A DNA stretch of 64,000 nt from Myxococcales bacterium (GCA_020633435.1 JACKDP010000001.1:1-64000), one strand, 5' to 3'; numbered from the stretch's first letter, positions 25,777 to 34,141 are shown. Made by a program: numbers and translations. Notes: generated from the sequence alone by a model not told the origin.

Positions 25777-26550
25777 ATGAGTACGACGCCGGCGTTCGAG
25801 GAGCTGACGGCGGTGGATCAGGACCTGCTGGCCCGAGCCCAGCGCATGCTGGTGGGCCTGGCCGACCCGGGGGTGGCGCGCCGGGCGGAGGCGGCGGGCT
25901 ACGATGCCGAGGAGCACGAGGCCGGGTGGCGCGCCTTCGAGGTGGCGTCGGGGCGGCAGCGGCCGTTCGGGGTGCTGCTGCAGGTGGCCACCGCCAGCGA
26001 CACGGCCGAGGCGCCGGGGCTGGCGGCGCGGTACGGGGCCCTGGACGCCTTCGAGAACAAGTGGTTCCCCCGCGCCCGGATGGCCATCCGGCGGTTCGTG
26101 GCCAATGAGGTGCGCGATCGCGTAGAGGCGGCGTTCTTCGCCGAGCTGGCCCAGCAGCCGCTGGGGCCCGGGGTGGTCGGCTCGGTGGCGCGGTTCCTGG
26201 AGCGGCTGGAGGGCCTGGCGGCCAGCGATGCGCCGGGGGCGGCCGAGGCGGTGGCTTCCCTGCAGAAGAAGGGTCTCGACGCGGCGGAGGTGGCGCGGAT
26301 GCAGGGGCTGCTCGCCGAGGCGCGGGCCCTGGGTCCTTCGGCACCGCCGCCCGCCGAGCTGGCGGGGCAGGTCGAGGCCATGAACGCCGAGCGGCGCGCC
26401 GCCCTCGACACGCTGCGGCGGTGGCTCAACGACTGGTCCCTCGTCTTCCGCGACGAGCTGCCCCACAACGACCGGCAGCGCCTGGGTCTGTCCCGCAAGG
26501 GCGGGCGGCCGCGGAAGGTGGTGGAGGAGGTCGAGGCCGAGGTGGTCTGA
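25777..26550 (+). CDS. Uncharacterised 257-aa protein with AT-hook-like C-terminus
   Basis: The product is largely helical and Ala/Glu/Arg-rich, with two hydrophobic helical segments (LFAELAQ-type and VVGSVARFLERLEGL) but no signal peptide. The C-terminus has LSRKGGRPRKVVEEV, whose GRPRK core resembles an AT-hook, so DNA binding is possible. I chose the ATG at 25777, five bases after GGAGG, over an in-frame GTG four codons earlier. It is transcribed divergently from pglW and shares the regulatory gap, so it may be coregulated with, or regulate, the BREX locus. I do not recognise a family; a role in defence is only suggested by position. Confidence 0.7.
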   Translation: MSTTPAFEELTAVDQDLLARAQRMLVGLADPGVARRAEAAGYDAEEHEAGWRAFEVASGRQRPFGVLLQVATASDTAEAPGLAARYGALDAFENKWFPRARMAIRRFVANEVRDRVEAAFFAELAQQPLGPGVVGSVARFLERLEGLAASDAPGAAEAVASLQKKGLDAAEVARMQGLLAEARALGPSAPPPAELAGQVEAMNAERRAALDTLRRWLNDWSLVFRDELPHNDRQRLGLSRKGGRPRKVVEEVEAEVV

Positions 26551-26576
26551 CGCCGCGCCGGGGCGGTCGGCCCCGG

Positions 26577-26684
26577 GGTTTCGGGCGGTCGAGGCCCGGT
26601 CCTGGGCGGTCGCGGGTCGGGTTCGGCGGGTCCTGGGCGGCCCTTGCGGGGATTTCGCCGAGGTTTCGGGCGGTCGAGGCCCGG
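26577..26684. repeat. 23-bp direct repeat in a degenerate G-rich repeat field
   Basis: GGTTTCGGGCGGTCGAGGCC plus CGG occurs exactly at 26577-26599 and 26662-26684, an 85-base period. Shorter copies such as TCCTGGGCGG and GGCGGGTC fill the space between. The field lies in the gap between two convergent genes and continues in degraded form to about 26,740. It contains no convincing gene. Confidence 0.6.
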
Positions 26685-26816
26685 ATCAAGGGGGTCGAAG
26701 CCTGGCTTCGGCGGGTCGAAACCAGGCGGGGACGATCGTTCGAGGAGCGCGCACCGACTTCGGCGCGTCAGCCGGGCCCGTCGGCCGGCCACGGTGGCGG
26801 CGATCCGGGCCCGCCT

Positions 26817-27737
26817 TCATCCGCGCAGCGCACCCGCGAGGGCGGCCAGATCGTGGTACCGCTGCCGGGGGATGCCGTCCACGGCGAAGGATCCGCCGTC
26901 AAAGAGCCAGGCCGGTGGGTCCACGGACCCGGGGCGGTAGATGTGCTCGAAGTAGCGCCGAGTGACGTCCGCGTCGATGCAGGCCTGGCGGGCTCCCCAG
27001 GCCTGGGCGTAGGGCTGCTCGCTCTTCCCTTGCTGCTGCAGGCGCCATGCGTCGAGAGCGCCGTAGACGGTGAGGACGTCGACGAGCAGACCAGCGACCT
27101 CGGGAGGGAGCGTGGGCGGCTTGTCGGTGAGCGGGGGCAGCGAGCCGTTGCCCAGGTGCCGAAAGTGATTCCATATCGGACGACACACCGGACCACTGGC
27201 CCAGGGCTCAAACCGGAGCAAACCAAAGGGCTTGCCGACGCCATGGGCGAGCGCGATGCCATGGCAGTAGAACGCCAGGGCCTGGAGTCGCTGGTGGGTG
27301 AGGGGCTCCCGATAGGGGTACCACGCGCGAATCCACGCCGAGAGGCGCAAGGCCTGGTCTTCCGGCGTCTGTGGTGGAGGGGAGTTACCCTGCTCGTTGC
27401 CCACGAGCAAGCCGAAGAGTCCCCCCAGCAAGGCGCCCGGGAGGCCGCCGAGGCGAGCGCCGAGGGCGGCGCCGCCCACGAGGCCGACGGCCGCGCCGGC
27501 GTCGCCCTTCTTCGCAGGCGGAGGCGGCGGTACGTGCCCGAGAGCGTAGCCACAGGCGCCACAACCAACCTCCGCAGGGTCGCCATGCCAGGTGATGGCG
27601 TTCACGGCGGTGCAGTGGGGGCAGGCGATGTGGCGGTCAGCCGGGAGGCGGTGCCGGCAGCGCGTGCAGGCGTGGTTCTCCGGCTGGTGGCCCGCTGCCA
27701 GGGGGGTCCCGCAGCGCTCGCAGAGGATGTTGCGCAC
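26817..27737 (-). CDS. Zinc-ribbon, glycine-zipper and DUF4065 (Panacea-like) protein
   Basis: The product is about 306 residues from a GTG. The N-terminus has two CxxC-type zinc ribbons (CERCGTPL...CTRC and CPHC...CGAC). A proline-rich linker and a glycine-rich hydrophobic stretch (GLVGGAALGARLGGLPGALL) follow, consistent with a glycine-zipper membrane segment. The C-terminal half reads LQALAFYCHGIALAHG and FEPWASGPVCRPIW, matching DUF4065, the Panacea/SocA antitoxin-type domain. DUF4065 proteins usually neutralise a linked toxin, but no obvious toxin gene adjoins. The start is uncertain because no strong ribosome binding site precedes the GTG; the zinc-ribbon start makes it the best choice. 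Confidence 0.65.
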   Translation of the reverse strand: MRNILCERCGTPLAAGHQPENHACTRCRHRLPADRHIACPHCTAVNAITWHGDPAEVGCGACGYALGHVPPPPPAKKGDAGAAVGLVGGAALGARLGGLPGALLGGLFGLLVGNEQGNSPPPQTPEDQALRLSAWIRAWYPYREPLTHQRLQALAFYCHGIALAHGVGKPFGLLRFEPWASGPVCRPIWNHFRHLGNGSLPPLTDKPPTLPPEVAGLLVDVLTVYGALDAWRLQQQGKSEQPYAQAWGARQACIDADVTRRYFEHIYRPGSVDPPAWLFDGGSFAVDGIPRQRYHDLAALAGALRG

Positions 27738-27798
27738 GCCCCGACCGTAGAAGGGCGTCAGCGACGGGGCAAGGGCGGGCGAGCGCGCCCGCCACGCC

Positions 27799-29817
27799 TC
27801 ACTCCCCGCGCCAGAGGCGCCAGTGGAGGCGGGCGGGGTGGCCGTAGACCTGCGTCGTCCACTCCACCCGGGGCACCTGCGGCTCGACGTTCTGGGCCGG
27901 GGAGAGCAGGTCGAGGTGGCCGTCGCCGTCGAGGTCGAGGACGGTCCAGTGGCGGTAGCCGATGCCGGAGGGGCGGACGGCGAGGAAGGCCGGGCCGGCT
28001 TCGGCGGGGCCCAGGCCGGCCGGGACGGGCCAGGCGACGGGGTCGGGGGCGAAGCCGGCCCCCGTGTTGCGCCAGAGGCGCCAGTGCAGGTCGTCGGGGT
28101 GGCCGTAGACCTGCGTCGTCCACTCCACCCGAGGCACCAGCGGCGGGACGTTCTGGCCCGTCGAGACGAGGTCCGGGCGGCCATCCCCGTCGAGGTCCAG
28201 GGTGTTCCAGTGCTGGAAGCCGATGCCCGAGGGCCGCACGTCCAGGTAGGCCGCGCCCGACTCCGCTGGCCCCAGGTTGCGCGGGACGGGCCAGGCCACC
28301 GAGTCCGCCGCGAAGCCGTCGCCGGTGTTGCGCCAGACCCGCCAGTGCAGGTCGTCGGGGTGGCCGTAGACCTGCGTCGTCCACTCTACCCGGGGGGTGA
28401 GCGGGGGGACGTTCCGGGCCGTCGACACGAGGTCGGGCCGGCCGTCGCCGTCGAGGTCCAGGGTGTTCCAGTGCTGGTAGCCGATCCCCGACGGCCGCGC
28501 GTTCAGGTAGGCGGCGCCGGACTCCGCCGGCCCGAGGTCCCCAGGGACGGGCCACTCGACGGCCGCGGCCGCGAAGCCGTTGCCCGTGTTCAGCCAGACC
28601 CGCCAGTGCCGGTGGTCGGGGTGGCCGTAGACCTGGGTGGTCCACTCCGCCGGCGGCGCCAGCGGCGGGACGTTCTGGCCCGTCGACACGAGGTCGGGCC
28701 GGCCGTCGCCGTCGATGTCCAGCGTGTTCCAGTGCTGATAGCCGATGCCCGAGGGCCGCGCGTCCAGGTAGGCCGCGCCCGACTCGGCGGACCCGAGGTC
28801 CCGGGGGACGGGCCACTCGACGGCGGCGGCCGCGAAGCCGTCGCCCGTGTTCAGCCAGACCCGCCAGTGCCGGTTGTCGGGGTGGCCGTAGACCTGGGTG
28901 GTCCACTCCGCCCGCGGCACCAGCGGCGGGACGTTCTGGCCCGTCGACACGAGGTCGGGCCGGCCGTCGCCGTTGATGTCCAGCGTGTTCCAGTGCTGGT
29001 AGCCGACCCCCGAGGGCCGCGCGTCCAGGTACGCCGCGCCCGACTCCGGGGATCCCAGGCTCTGGGGGACGGGCCAGGCCACCGGGGCGGCCGCGAAGCC
29101 GTCGCCGGTGCTCCGCCACACCTGCCAGTGCCGGTTGTCGGGGTGGCCGTAGACCTGGGTGGTCCACTCCACCCGGGGGACCTGCGGGGGGACGTTCTGC
29201 GCCGTCGACACGAGGTCGGGCCGGCCGTCCCCGTCGAGGTCCAGGGTGTTCCAGTGCCGGTAGCCGATGCCCGAGGGCCGCGCATCCAGGTAGGCCGGGC
29301 CGGACTCCGGCGGCCCCAGGTTCTGGGGAACGGCCCACTCGGCGGCCTGGGGGGCGAAGCGGGTCGAGGGCGGGTCGGGCATGCCGCCGGCCCCGCCCTC
29401 GCCGCCGGCCCCGGCCATGCCGCCCGCGCCGGCCATGCCGCCCGCGCCGGCCATGCCGCCGGCTCCGGCTTCTCCACCCGCGCCGGCCATGCCGCCGGCC
29501 CCGCCGGCCCCGGCCATGCCGCCCGCGCCGGCTTCTCCACCCGCGCCGGCTTCACCGCCCGCGCCAGCTTCTCCACCCGCGCCGGCCATCCCGCCCGCTC
29601 CAGCTTCACCGCCCGCGCCAGCCTCACCGCCCGCGCCGGCTTCACCACCCGCGCCGGCCATCCCGCCTGCGCCGGCCATGCCACCGGCCCCGCCGCCGCC
29701 CTGGCCGCCGCCGGCGGCGCCGCCGTCGGTCGAGCCGAGCCCCCCCACGCCGCCGTCGTCGCAGGCCACCAGGCACAGCGCCAGCAACCCGAGCTGCACC
29801 CTACGCTTCGCGCTCAT
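27799..29817 (-). CDS. Lipoprotein with glycine tether and six FG-GAP/VCBS-like repeats
   Basis: The product is 672 residues. The signal peptide ends LLALCLVAC (lipobox LVAC). A glycine-rich tether of GGAGGMAGAGGEAGA type spans about 130 residues. Then come six repeats of about 87 residues, each with W(P/A)VP..LG, HWNTLDLDGDGRPDLVS and TQVYGHPD..HWRVWRNTG.GF. DxDGDGxxDL is the calcium-binding FG-GAP/VCBS loop, so a beta-propeller is likely. I chose the ATG at 29817, with GGAG upstream, because the signal peptide begins there. A paralogue with the same organisation starts just upstream and a third lies at 62-63.7 kb. Outer-surface attachment or recognition is inferred. Confidence 0.8.
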   Translation of the reverse strand: MSAKRRVQLGLLALCLVACDDGGVGGLGSTDGGAAGGGQGGGGAGGMAGAGGMAGAGGEAGAGGEAGAGGEAGAGGMAGAGGEAGAGGEAGAGGEAGAGGMAGAGGAGGMAGAGGEAGAGGMAGAGGMAGAGGMAGAGGEGGAGGMPDPPSTRFAPQAAEWAVPQNLGPPESGPAYLDARPSGIGYRHWNTLDLDGDGRPDLVSTAQNVPPQVPRVEWTTQVYGHPDNRHWQVWRSTGDGFAAAPVAWPVPQSLGSPESGAAYLDARPSGVGYQHWNTLDINGDGRPDLVSTGQNVPPLVPRAEWTTQVYGHPDNRHWRVWLNTGDGFAAAAVEWPVPRDLGSAESGAAYLDARPSGIGYQHWNTLDIDGDGRPDLVSTGQNVPPLAPPAEWTTQVYGHPDHRHWRVWLNTGNGFAAAAVEWPVPGDLGPAESGAAYLNARPSGIGYQHWNTLDLDGDGRPDLVSTARNVPPLTPRVEWTTQVYGHPDDLHWRVWRNTGDGFAADSVAWPVPRNLGPAESGAAYLDVRPSGIGFQHWNTLDLDGDGRPDLVSTGQNVPPLVPRVEWTTQVYGHPDDLHWRLWRNTGAGFAPDPVAWPVPAGLGPAEAGPAFLAVRPSGIGYRHWTVLDLDGDGHLDLLSPAQNVEPQVPRVEWTTQVYGHPARLHWRLWRGE
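29382..29700 (-). repeat. Glycine-tether coding repeat (GGAGG(M/E)AGA)
   Basis: Short GC-rich units encode alternating GGAGGMAGA and GGAGGEAGA. They form the linker between the lipidated cysteine and the first propeller repeat of the lipoprotein encoded at 27799-29817. The copies are imperfect at base level. Confidence 0.75.
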
Positions 29818-29940
29818 CCAGGCTCCGCTTCGTCGTTGCGGGAAGTCGCCCACGCCCTCCACCAGGCGCCGGGCAACACCCGATGAAAAAAACACAATGA
29901 TTTCGGCAGTTTGAGACCATGGCCCGCGCGGCTCCCCGGC

Positions 29941-32151
29941 TCACTCCCCGCGCCAGAAGCGCCAGTGCAGGTCGTCGGGGTGGCCGTAGACCTGGGTGGT
30001 GAAGGCCGCGCCGGGGAAGAGCGGGGCCACGTTCTGGCCGACGGAGACGAGGTCGATGTGGCCGTCGCTGTCGAGGTCGAGGATGGTCCACTGGCGCAGG
30101 CCCAGGCCCCGCCCGGTCTGGGTCAGGGTAGCGACGCCGCCCTCGGCGGAGCCGAGGTCGGCGGGCACGGGCCACGCGGCGGCCTGGGGGGCGAAGCCGT
30201 CGCCGGCGTTGCGCCACACCTGCCAGTGGGGGCGGTCGGGGTGGCCGTAGACCTGGGCCAGGGACTCGACGCCGGGGGCCGCGACGTCCTGGCTGGGCGA
30301 GACGAGGTCGGGGCGGCCGTCCCCGTCGAGGTCCAGGGTGCTCCAGCGCCGATTGCCCACGCCCCGCCAGCTCCGGTCGAAGGCCGAGACGCCCGTCTCG
30401 GGCGCGCCGAGGTCGGCGGGGACGGGCCACTCCACGGACCGGGGGGCGAAGGCGGCGCCGGTGTTGCGCCAGACCTGCCAGTGCGGGCGGTCGGGGTAGC
30501 CGTAGACCTGGGTGGTGAAGCTGGCACCTGGGAATCGGGGCTCGACGTTGTGGCCGGGGGACACGAGGTCCGGCAGGCCGTCGCCGTCCAGGTCGAGGGT
30601 GCTCCAGTGCTGGAAGCCCAGGCCGTTCCACGTCCGGTTCAGGGCCGAGGTGCCCGTCTCCGGCGCGCCGAGGTCGGGGGGCACCGGCCACTCCACGGCC
30701 CGGGCGGCGAAGCCGGCGCCGGTGTTGCGCCAGACGCGCCAGTGCGGGCGATCCGGGTGGCCGTAGACCTGGGTGGTGAAGCTCGCGCCCGGGAACAGGG
30801 GCTCGACGTTGTGGCCGGGGGACACGAGGTCCGGCAGGCGGTCGCCGTCGAGATCGACGAAGCTCCAGTGCTGGAAGCCCAGGCCGTTCCACGTCCGGTT
30901 CAGGGCCGACGTGCCGGTCTCCGGCGCGCCGAGGTCGGCGGGGACGGGCCACTCCACGGCCCGGGCGGCGAAGCCGGCGCCGGTGTTGCGCCAGACGAGC
31001 CAGTGCGGGCGATCCGGGTGGCCGTAGACCTGGGTGGTGAAGCTCGCGCCCGGGAACAGGGGCTCGACGTTGTGGCCGGGGGACACCAGGTCGGGCAGGC
31101 CGTCGGCGTCGATGTCGACGGTGCTCCAGTGCTGGAAGCCCAGGCCGTTCCAGGTGCGCTCGAGGGCGGCCGTGCCGGTCTCCGGGGCGCCGAGGTCGGC
31201 GGGCACCGGCCAGTCGACGGGATCGGGCGCGAAGCCGCCGGCCTGGCCCCGCCAGACGCGCCAGTGCGGGCGGCCGGGGTGGCCGTAGACCTGGGTGGTG
31301 GAGCTCGCGCCCGCGAACAGGGGCTCGACGTTGTGCCCGGGGGAGACGAGGTCCAGGTGGCCGTCGCCGTCCAGGTCGAGGATGGTCCAGTGGTTGTCGC
31401 CTACGCCGTTCCAGGCCTGGGCGAGGGCCGCCGGGCCGGTCTGGTCGGGGCCGAGGCCGGCGGGCACGACCCAGCGGCCCGGATCGGCGGCGAAGCGGGT
31501 GGACGGGTCGTCGACGACGACCATGCCGCCGGCGCCGGCCTCGCCGCCCGCGCCGGCCATGCCGCCGCCTGCGCCAGCCTCGCCGCCGGCGCCAGCCTCG
31601 CCGCCTGCGCCGGCCATGCCGCCTGCGCCGGCCATGCCGCCTGCGCCCGCCATGCCGCCGGCGCTGGCTCCACCGCCCGCGCCGGCCATGCCGCCGGCGC
31701 CGGCTTCACCACCCGCGCCAGCCGCGCCGCCGGCGCCCGCTTCACCACCCGCGCCAGCCGCGCCGCCGGCGCCCGCTTCGCCGCCCGCGCCGGCCATGCC
31801 ACCGGCGCCAGCCATGCCGCCTGCGCCGCCCGCGCCGCCTTGTCCGCCCGCGCCGCCTTGTCCGCCCGCGCCGCCTTGTCCGCCCGCGCCGCCTTGTCCG
31901 CCCGCGCCGCCTTGTCCGCCTGCGCCGCCTTGTCCGCCTGCGCCGCCTTGTCCGCCCGCGCCGCCTTGTCCGCCTTGTCCGCCTTGTCCGCCTGCGCCGC
32001 CTTGTCCGCCCGCGCCGCCCTGGCCGCCCTGGCCGCCCGCGTCGACCACACGGCCGCCGTCGCCGCCGGACGTAGCCCCGTCGTCACACGCGACCAGCCC
32101 GGCCACCAGCCCAAGGGCGGCGATCGCTCGGCGCCTGGTGCTCTCCCTCAT
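29941..32151 (-). CDS. Paralogous lipoprotein with glycine tether and six FG-GAP/VCBS-like repeats
   Basis: The product is 736 residues. The signal peptide ends LGLVAGLVAC, followed by acidic residues. The tether (GGAGGQ, then GGMAGA/GGEAGA units) spans about 170 residues and is longer than in the neighbour. Six repeats of about 87 residues follow, with core HWS.(L/V)DLDGDG.PDLVSPGHNV and TTQVYGHPDRPHWRVWRNTG. The protein ends in HWRFWRGE, like its paralogues (HWRLWRGE, HWRVWRGE). GGAGG-type bases lie just before the ATG. The downstream gene is 123 bases away, a gap that includes an AT-rich stretch near 29,885-29,910 that may hold that gene's promoter. The pair looks like a tandem duplication that has diverged. 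Confidence 0.8.
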   Translation of the reverse strand: MRESTRRRAIAALGLVAGLVACDDGATSGGDGGRVVDAGGQGGQGGAGGQGGAGGQGGQGGQGGAGGQGGAGGQGGAGGQGGAGGQGGAGGQGGAGGQGGAGGQGGAGGAGGMAGAGGMAGAGGEAGAGGAAGAGGEAGAGGAAGAGGEAGAGGMAGAGGGASAGGMAGAGGMAGAGGMAGAGGEAGAGGEAGAGGGMAGAGGEAGAGGMVVVDDPSTRFAADPGRWVVPAGLGPDQTGPAALAQAWNGVGDNHWTILDLDGDGHLDLVSPGHNVEPLFAGASSTTQVYGHPGRPHWRVWRGQAGGFAPDPVDWPVPADLGAPETGTAALERTWNGLGFQHWSTVDIDADGLPDLVSPGHNVEPLFPGASFTTQVYGHPDRPHWLVWRNTGAGFAARAVEWPVPADLGAPETGTSALNRTWNGLGFQHWSFVDLDGDRLPDLVSPGHNVEPLFPGASFTTQVYGHPDRPHWRVWRNTGAGFAARAVEWPVPPDLGAPETGTSALNRTWNGLGFQHWSTLDLDGDGLPDLVSPGHNVEPRFPGASFTTQVYGYPDRPHWQVWRNTGAAFAPRSVEWPVPADLGAPETGVSAFDRSWRGVGNRRWSTLDLDGDGRPDLVSPSQDVAAPGVESLAQVYGHPDRPHWQVWRNAGDGFAPQAAAWPVPADLGSAEGGVATLTQTGRGLGLRQWTILDLDSDGHIDLVSVGQNVAPLFPGAAFTTQVYGHPDDLHWRFWRGE
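31520..32045 (-). repeat. Tether-coding tandem repeats including an 18-bp GGAGGQ array
   Basis: The part from about 31,830 to 32,035 is a near-perfect 18-bp array (plus-strand unit CGCGCCGCCTTGTCCGCC) encoding GGAGGQ. The remainder encodes GGMAGA and GGEAGA variants. It lies wholly inside the lipoprotein gene and is likely unstable in copy number. Confidence 0.8.
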
Positions 32152-32289
32152 GCCTCCACCTCTCCACCCGCTCGAGGAGCAGCCCCCTGCCTCGGGCGCT
32201 GCAGCGCGCCCCCCCGTCGGCCAGGGGCCGTCCGCGGGGCGACTTCCAGAAATCTGACGTCGTTTCGAGCCATTGCGCCGTCCCGCCGC

Positions 32290-32940
32290 TCAGGGGCGGC
32301 CCGGCGTGAGCCGAAACCGGATCGTCCGCACGCTCCCGCCGCTCACGTCGAGCACGCCGCCGGCCGCCTGCAGGTCGCGCAGCGTGAACGAGCCCGCGCC
32401 GACGAGGTCGTCGTTGCGCAGGTCCTTGTCGATGACCGTCCAGCGCACGACGCCGGGCTCATCGCCCGCGAGGTCCAGCCGCCAGGCCGCGTCCCAGGCG
32501 GCGCCCGTGGTGTCGCGGACGACGTAGGTGGCGAAGCGGCGCGCGTCCACGCGGACCTCGGCGCCCAGGTCGGGCAGATCCGGGCCGTCCAGCACGCCCC
32601 CGACCTCATGGCCCAGGCGGGCGACGCCGCCGGCCACCGCGACGCCGGCGCCCGAGGCCGCGGCGACGAGGCCCCCGATGACGCCGCCCAGCTTGCCCAG
32701 CGAGACGTCCCAGCGCCGGCCATCCGCCTTGCGCGGCTCGACCTCGGCGGACTCCAGGCGCAGGATCCAGCGGCCCGTGAGGGGCGTGGCCTGGGGCGCC
32801 GCCGGCGCGGGCTGGGTGGGCGGGGCGGGCTGCGACGCGGGCGCGGCCAGGGTGTCAGCGGTGGCCGAGGACGTCTCCTGGCCAGCGGCCGGCAGGGCGG
32901 CGAAGAGCGTCAGGAGCAGGGCAGCGCGGGCGGTCGTCAT
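32290..32940 (-). CDS. Exported protein with C2-like domain
   Basis: The product is 216 residues. An N-terminal signal peptide (TTARAALLLTLFAALPAAG) is followed by a Pro/Ala/Gln-rich linker and a ~140-residue domain. The stretch VVRWTVIDKDLRNDDLVGAG resembles the beta4-beta6 part of a C2 domain (V.D.D....DDL.G), usually a calcium or lipid-binding module. A Gly/Ala-rich hydrophobic stretch (GGVIGGLVAAASGAGVAVAG) inside the domain is unusual for a C2 fold and could be a membrane hairpin. The ATG at 32940 was chosen because the signal peptide begins there. It is divergent from the collagen-like gene. Function unknown; periplasmic or surface location inferred. Confidence 0.65.
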   Translation of the reverse strand: MTTARAALLLTLFAALPAAGQETSSATADTLAAPASQPAPPTQPAPAAPQATPLTGRWILRLESAEVEPRKADGRRWDVSLGKLGGVIGGLVAAASGAGVAVAGGVARLGHEVGGVLDGPDLPDLGAEVRVDARRFATYVVRDTTGAAWDAAWRLDLAGDEPGVVRWTVIDKDLRNDDLVGAGSFTLRDLQAAGGVLDVSGGSVRTIRFRLTPGRP

Positions 32941-33156
32941 CGGCCCCTCGGCGGTGGTCGGCCGCAGCGACCATAGCACGGCCCGGGGTCCCGGCTCGAC
33001 CGCCCCCCGCGGACTCGCGGGTCGCGCCGCGGTCGACCGATACAGATTCGTAACGCACTGAAATCCATGATGTTTTCCTTGTGCTGTTGCGGCATCGCCC
33101 CGCAAACCGCACTTTGCTCGCGGGTGTCGGGGGAAGTCCTACATCAAGGAGCGAGC

Positions 33157-34068
33157 ATGTCGGGTCTTCGTGGGGTGCTGGTGGTGCTGGTGGCGAGCGC
33201 GGGTGCGGCCCAGGCGCAGGGGCCGATCCCGGCCGAGGGGACGTTCTACGGGTGCTACGCCGCTCACGCGGGGGCCACGGAGCGGCAGGGGGCGCTGCGG
33301 CTGGTGAGCGACCCGGCGCTGTGCAAGCAGGGCGAGATCGCGGTGGCGTGGGCCGAGCTGGGTGAGGGCGGCGAGGGCCCCGCCGGTCCGGCCGGCCCGC
33401 AGGGGCCTGAGGGTCCTGCCGGTCCCCAGGGGCCTGCTGGTCCCCAGGGTCCCGCCGGCGCGGAGGGCGCCGCCGGCCCGGCTGGCCCCGCCGGTCCGGC
33501 TGGCCCCGCCGGTGCCGATGGCGCTGCGGGTCCCGCTGGCCCTGCCGGCGCGGACGGCGCCGCCGGCCCGGCCGGCCCCGCTGGCCCTGCCGGCGCGGAC
33601 GGCGCCGCCGGCCCGGCCGGCCCCGCCGGCGCCGATGGCGCGGCCGGCCCGGCTGGTCCCGCCGGCCCCGCCGGTGCGGATGGCGCGGCGGGCCCCGCCG
33701 GCCCCCAGGGTCCGGCCGGTCCCCAGGGTCCCCAGGGCGAGCCCGGCTCTCCCGCCGTGATGCCCGGCCCTTGCAACCCCGGCCAGGAGCCCGGCTTCAT
33801 CCCCGGCGAGTGCGTGTTCTGCGCGGCGGGCTACTTCAGCGCCACCGGCGCCTCCTGCGAGCCCTGCGGCGCCGGCAGCCGCACGGCCGTGCACGGCTCG
33901 GCGCAGTGCGCGGAGTGTGGCTGCGGCAGCCAGGCCGACGCCTTCAACGTCGCCTGCGAGCCCTGCCCCGCCGGCACGTACCGCGGCGCCGGCCAGGAGG
34001 CCTGCTCGCCCTGCCCGCCCGGCACCGTCTCGAACGCCGGCGCCTGCGCGTGCGTCGCCGCCCCCTGA
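33157..34068 (+). CDS. Collagen-like secreted protein with cysteine-rich C-terminus
   Basis: The product is 303 residues. A signal peptide (GVLVVLVASAGAAQAQ) precedes a ~70-residue N-domain with two cysteines. About 120 residues of uninterrupted Gly-X-Y triplets follow (GPAGPQGPEGP, GPAGADGAA), a bacterial collagen triple-helix region. The C-terminal ~100 residues contain about 15 cysteines in CxxC..G and CEPCPAGTYRGAG patterns like the GCC2/GCC3 (ephrin-receptor-like) repeats. AAGGAG lies 5 bases before the ATG at 33157. The expected product is a trimeric extracellular stalk with a disulfide-rich tip. It belongs with the neighbouring lipoproteins in a surface-protein block. Confidence 0.8.
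   Translation: MSGLRGVLVVLVASAGAAQAQGPIPAEGTFYGCYAAHAGATERQGALRLVSDPALCKQGEIAVAWAELGEGGEGPAGPAGPQGPEGPAGPQGPAGPQGPAGAEGAAGPAGPAGPAGPAGADGAAGPAGPAGADGAAGPAGPAGPAGADGAAGPAGPAGADGAAGPAGPAGPAGADGAAGPAGPQGPAGPQGPQGEPGSPAVMPGPCNPGQEPGFIPGECVFCAAGYFSATGASCEPCGAGSRTAVHGSAQCAECGCGSQADAFNVACEPCPAGTYRGAGQEACSPCPPGTVSNAGACACVAAP
33373..33755 (+). repeat. Collagen Gly-X-Y coding repeat
   Basis: Imperfect 9-bp to 27-bp units encode GPAGPAGADGAA-type triplets. Codons for Gly are mostly GGC and GGT in alternation, so copies are similar but not identical at DNA level. Confidence 0.75.
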
Positions 34069-34119
34069 CCCGGTCCGCTTGACGGACGCGGCGCCGCGGC
34101 GCACGTCCACCCGCCTGAC

Positions 34120-34137
34120 GGTCGGCCAGCGCCGACC
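34120..34137. terminator. Hairpin between convergent genes
   Basis: GGTCGGC, a 4-base loop CAGC and GCCGACC form a 7-bp stem between the ends of the collagen-like gene and the convergent GpsA-like gene. There is no T tract. Confidence 0.4.
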
Positions 34138-34141
34138 GACC

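Noticed and set aside
31830..32035. CRISPR-like regular array
   Set aside because: The 18-bp units have no spacers and are in frame within a lipoprotein gene, encoding GGAGGQ.
29911..32976. Very long plus-strand open frame opposite the second six-repeat lipoprotein gene
   Set aside because: It is the antisense shadow of a GC-rich repeat gene. The product is low-complexity Val/Ala/Gly-Arg repeats with no signal or domain, while the minus strand has a lipobox and FG-GAP loops.
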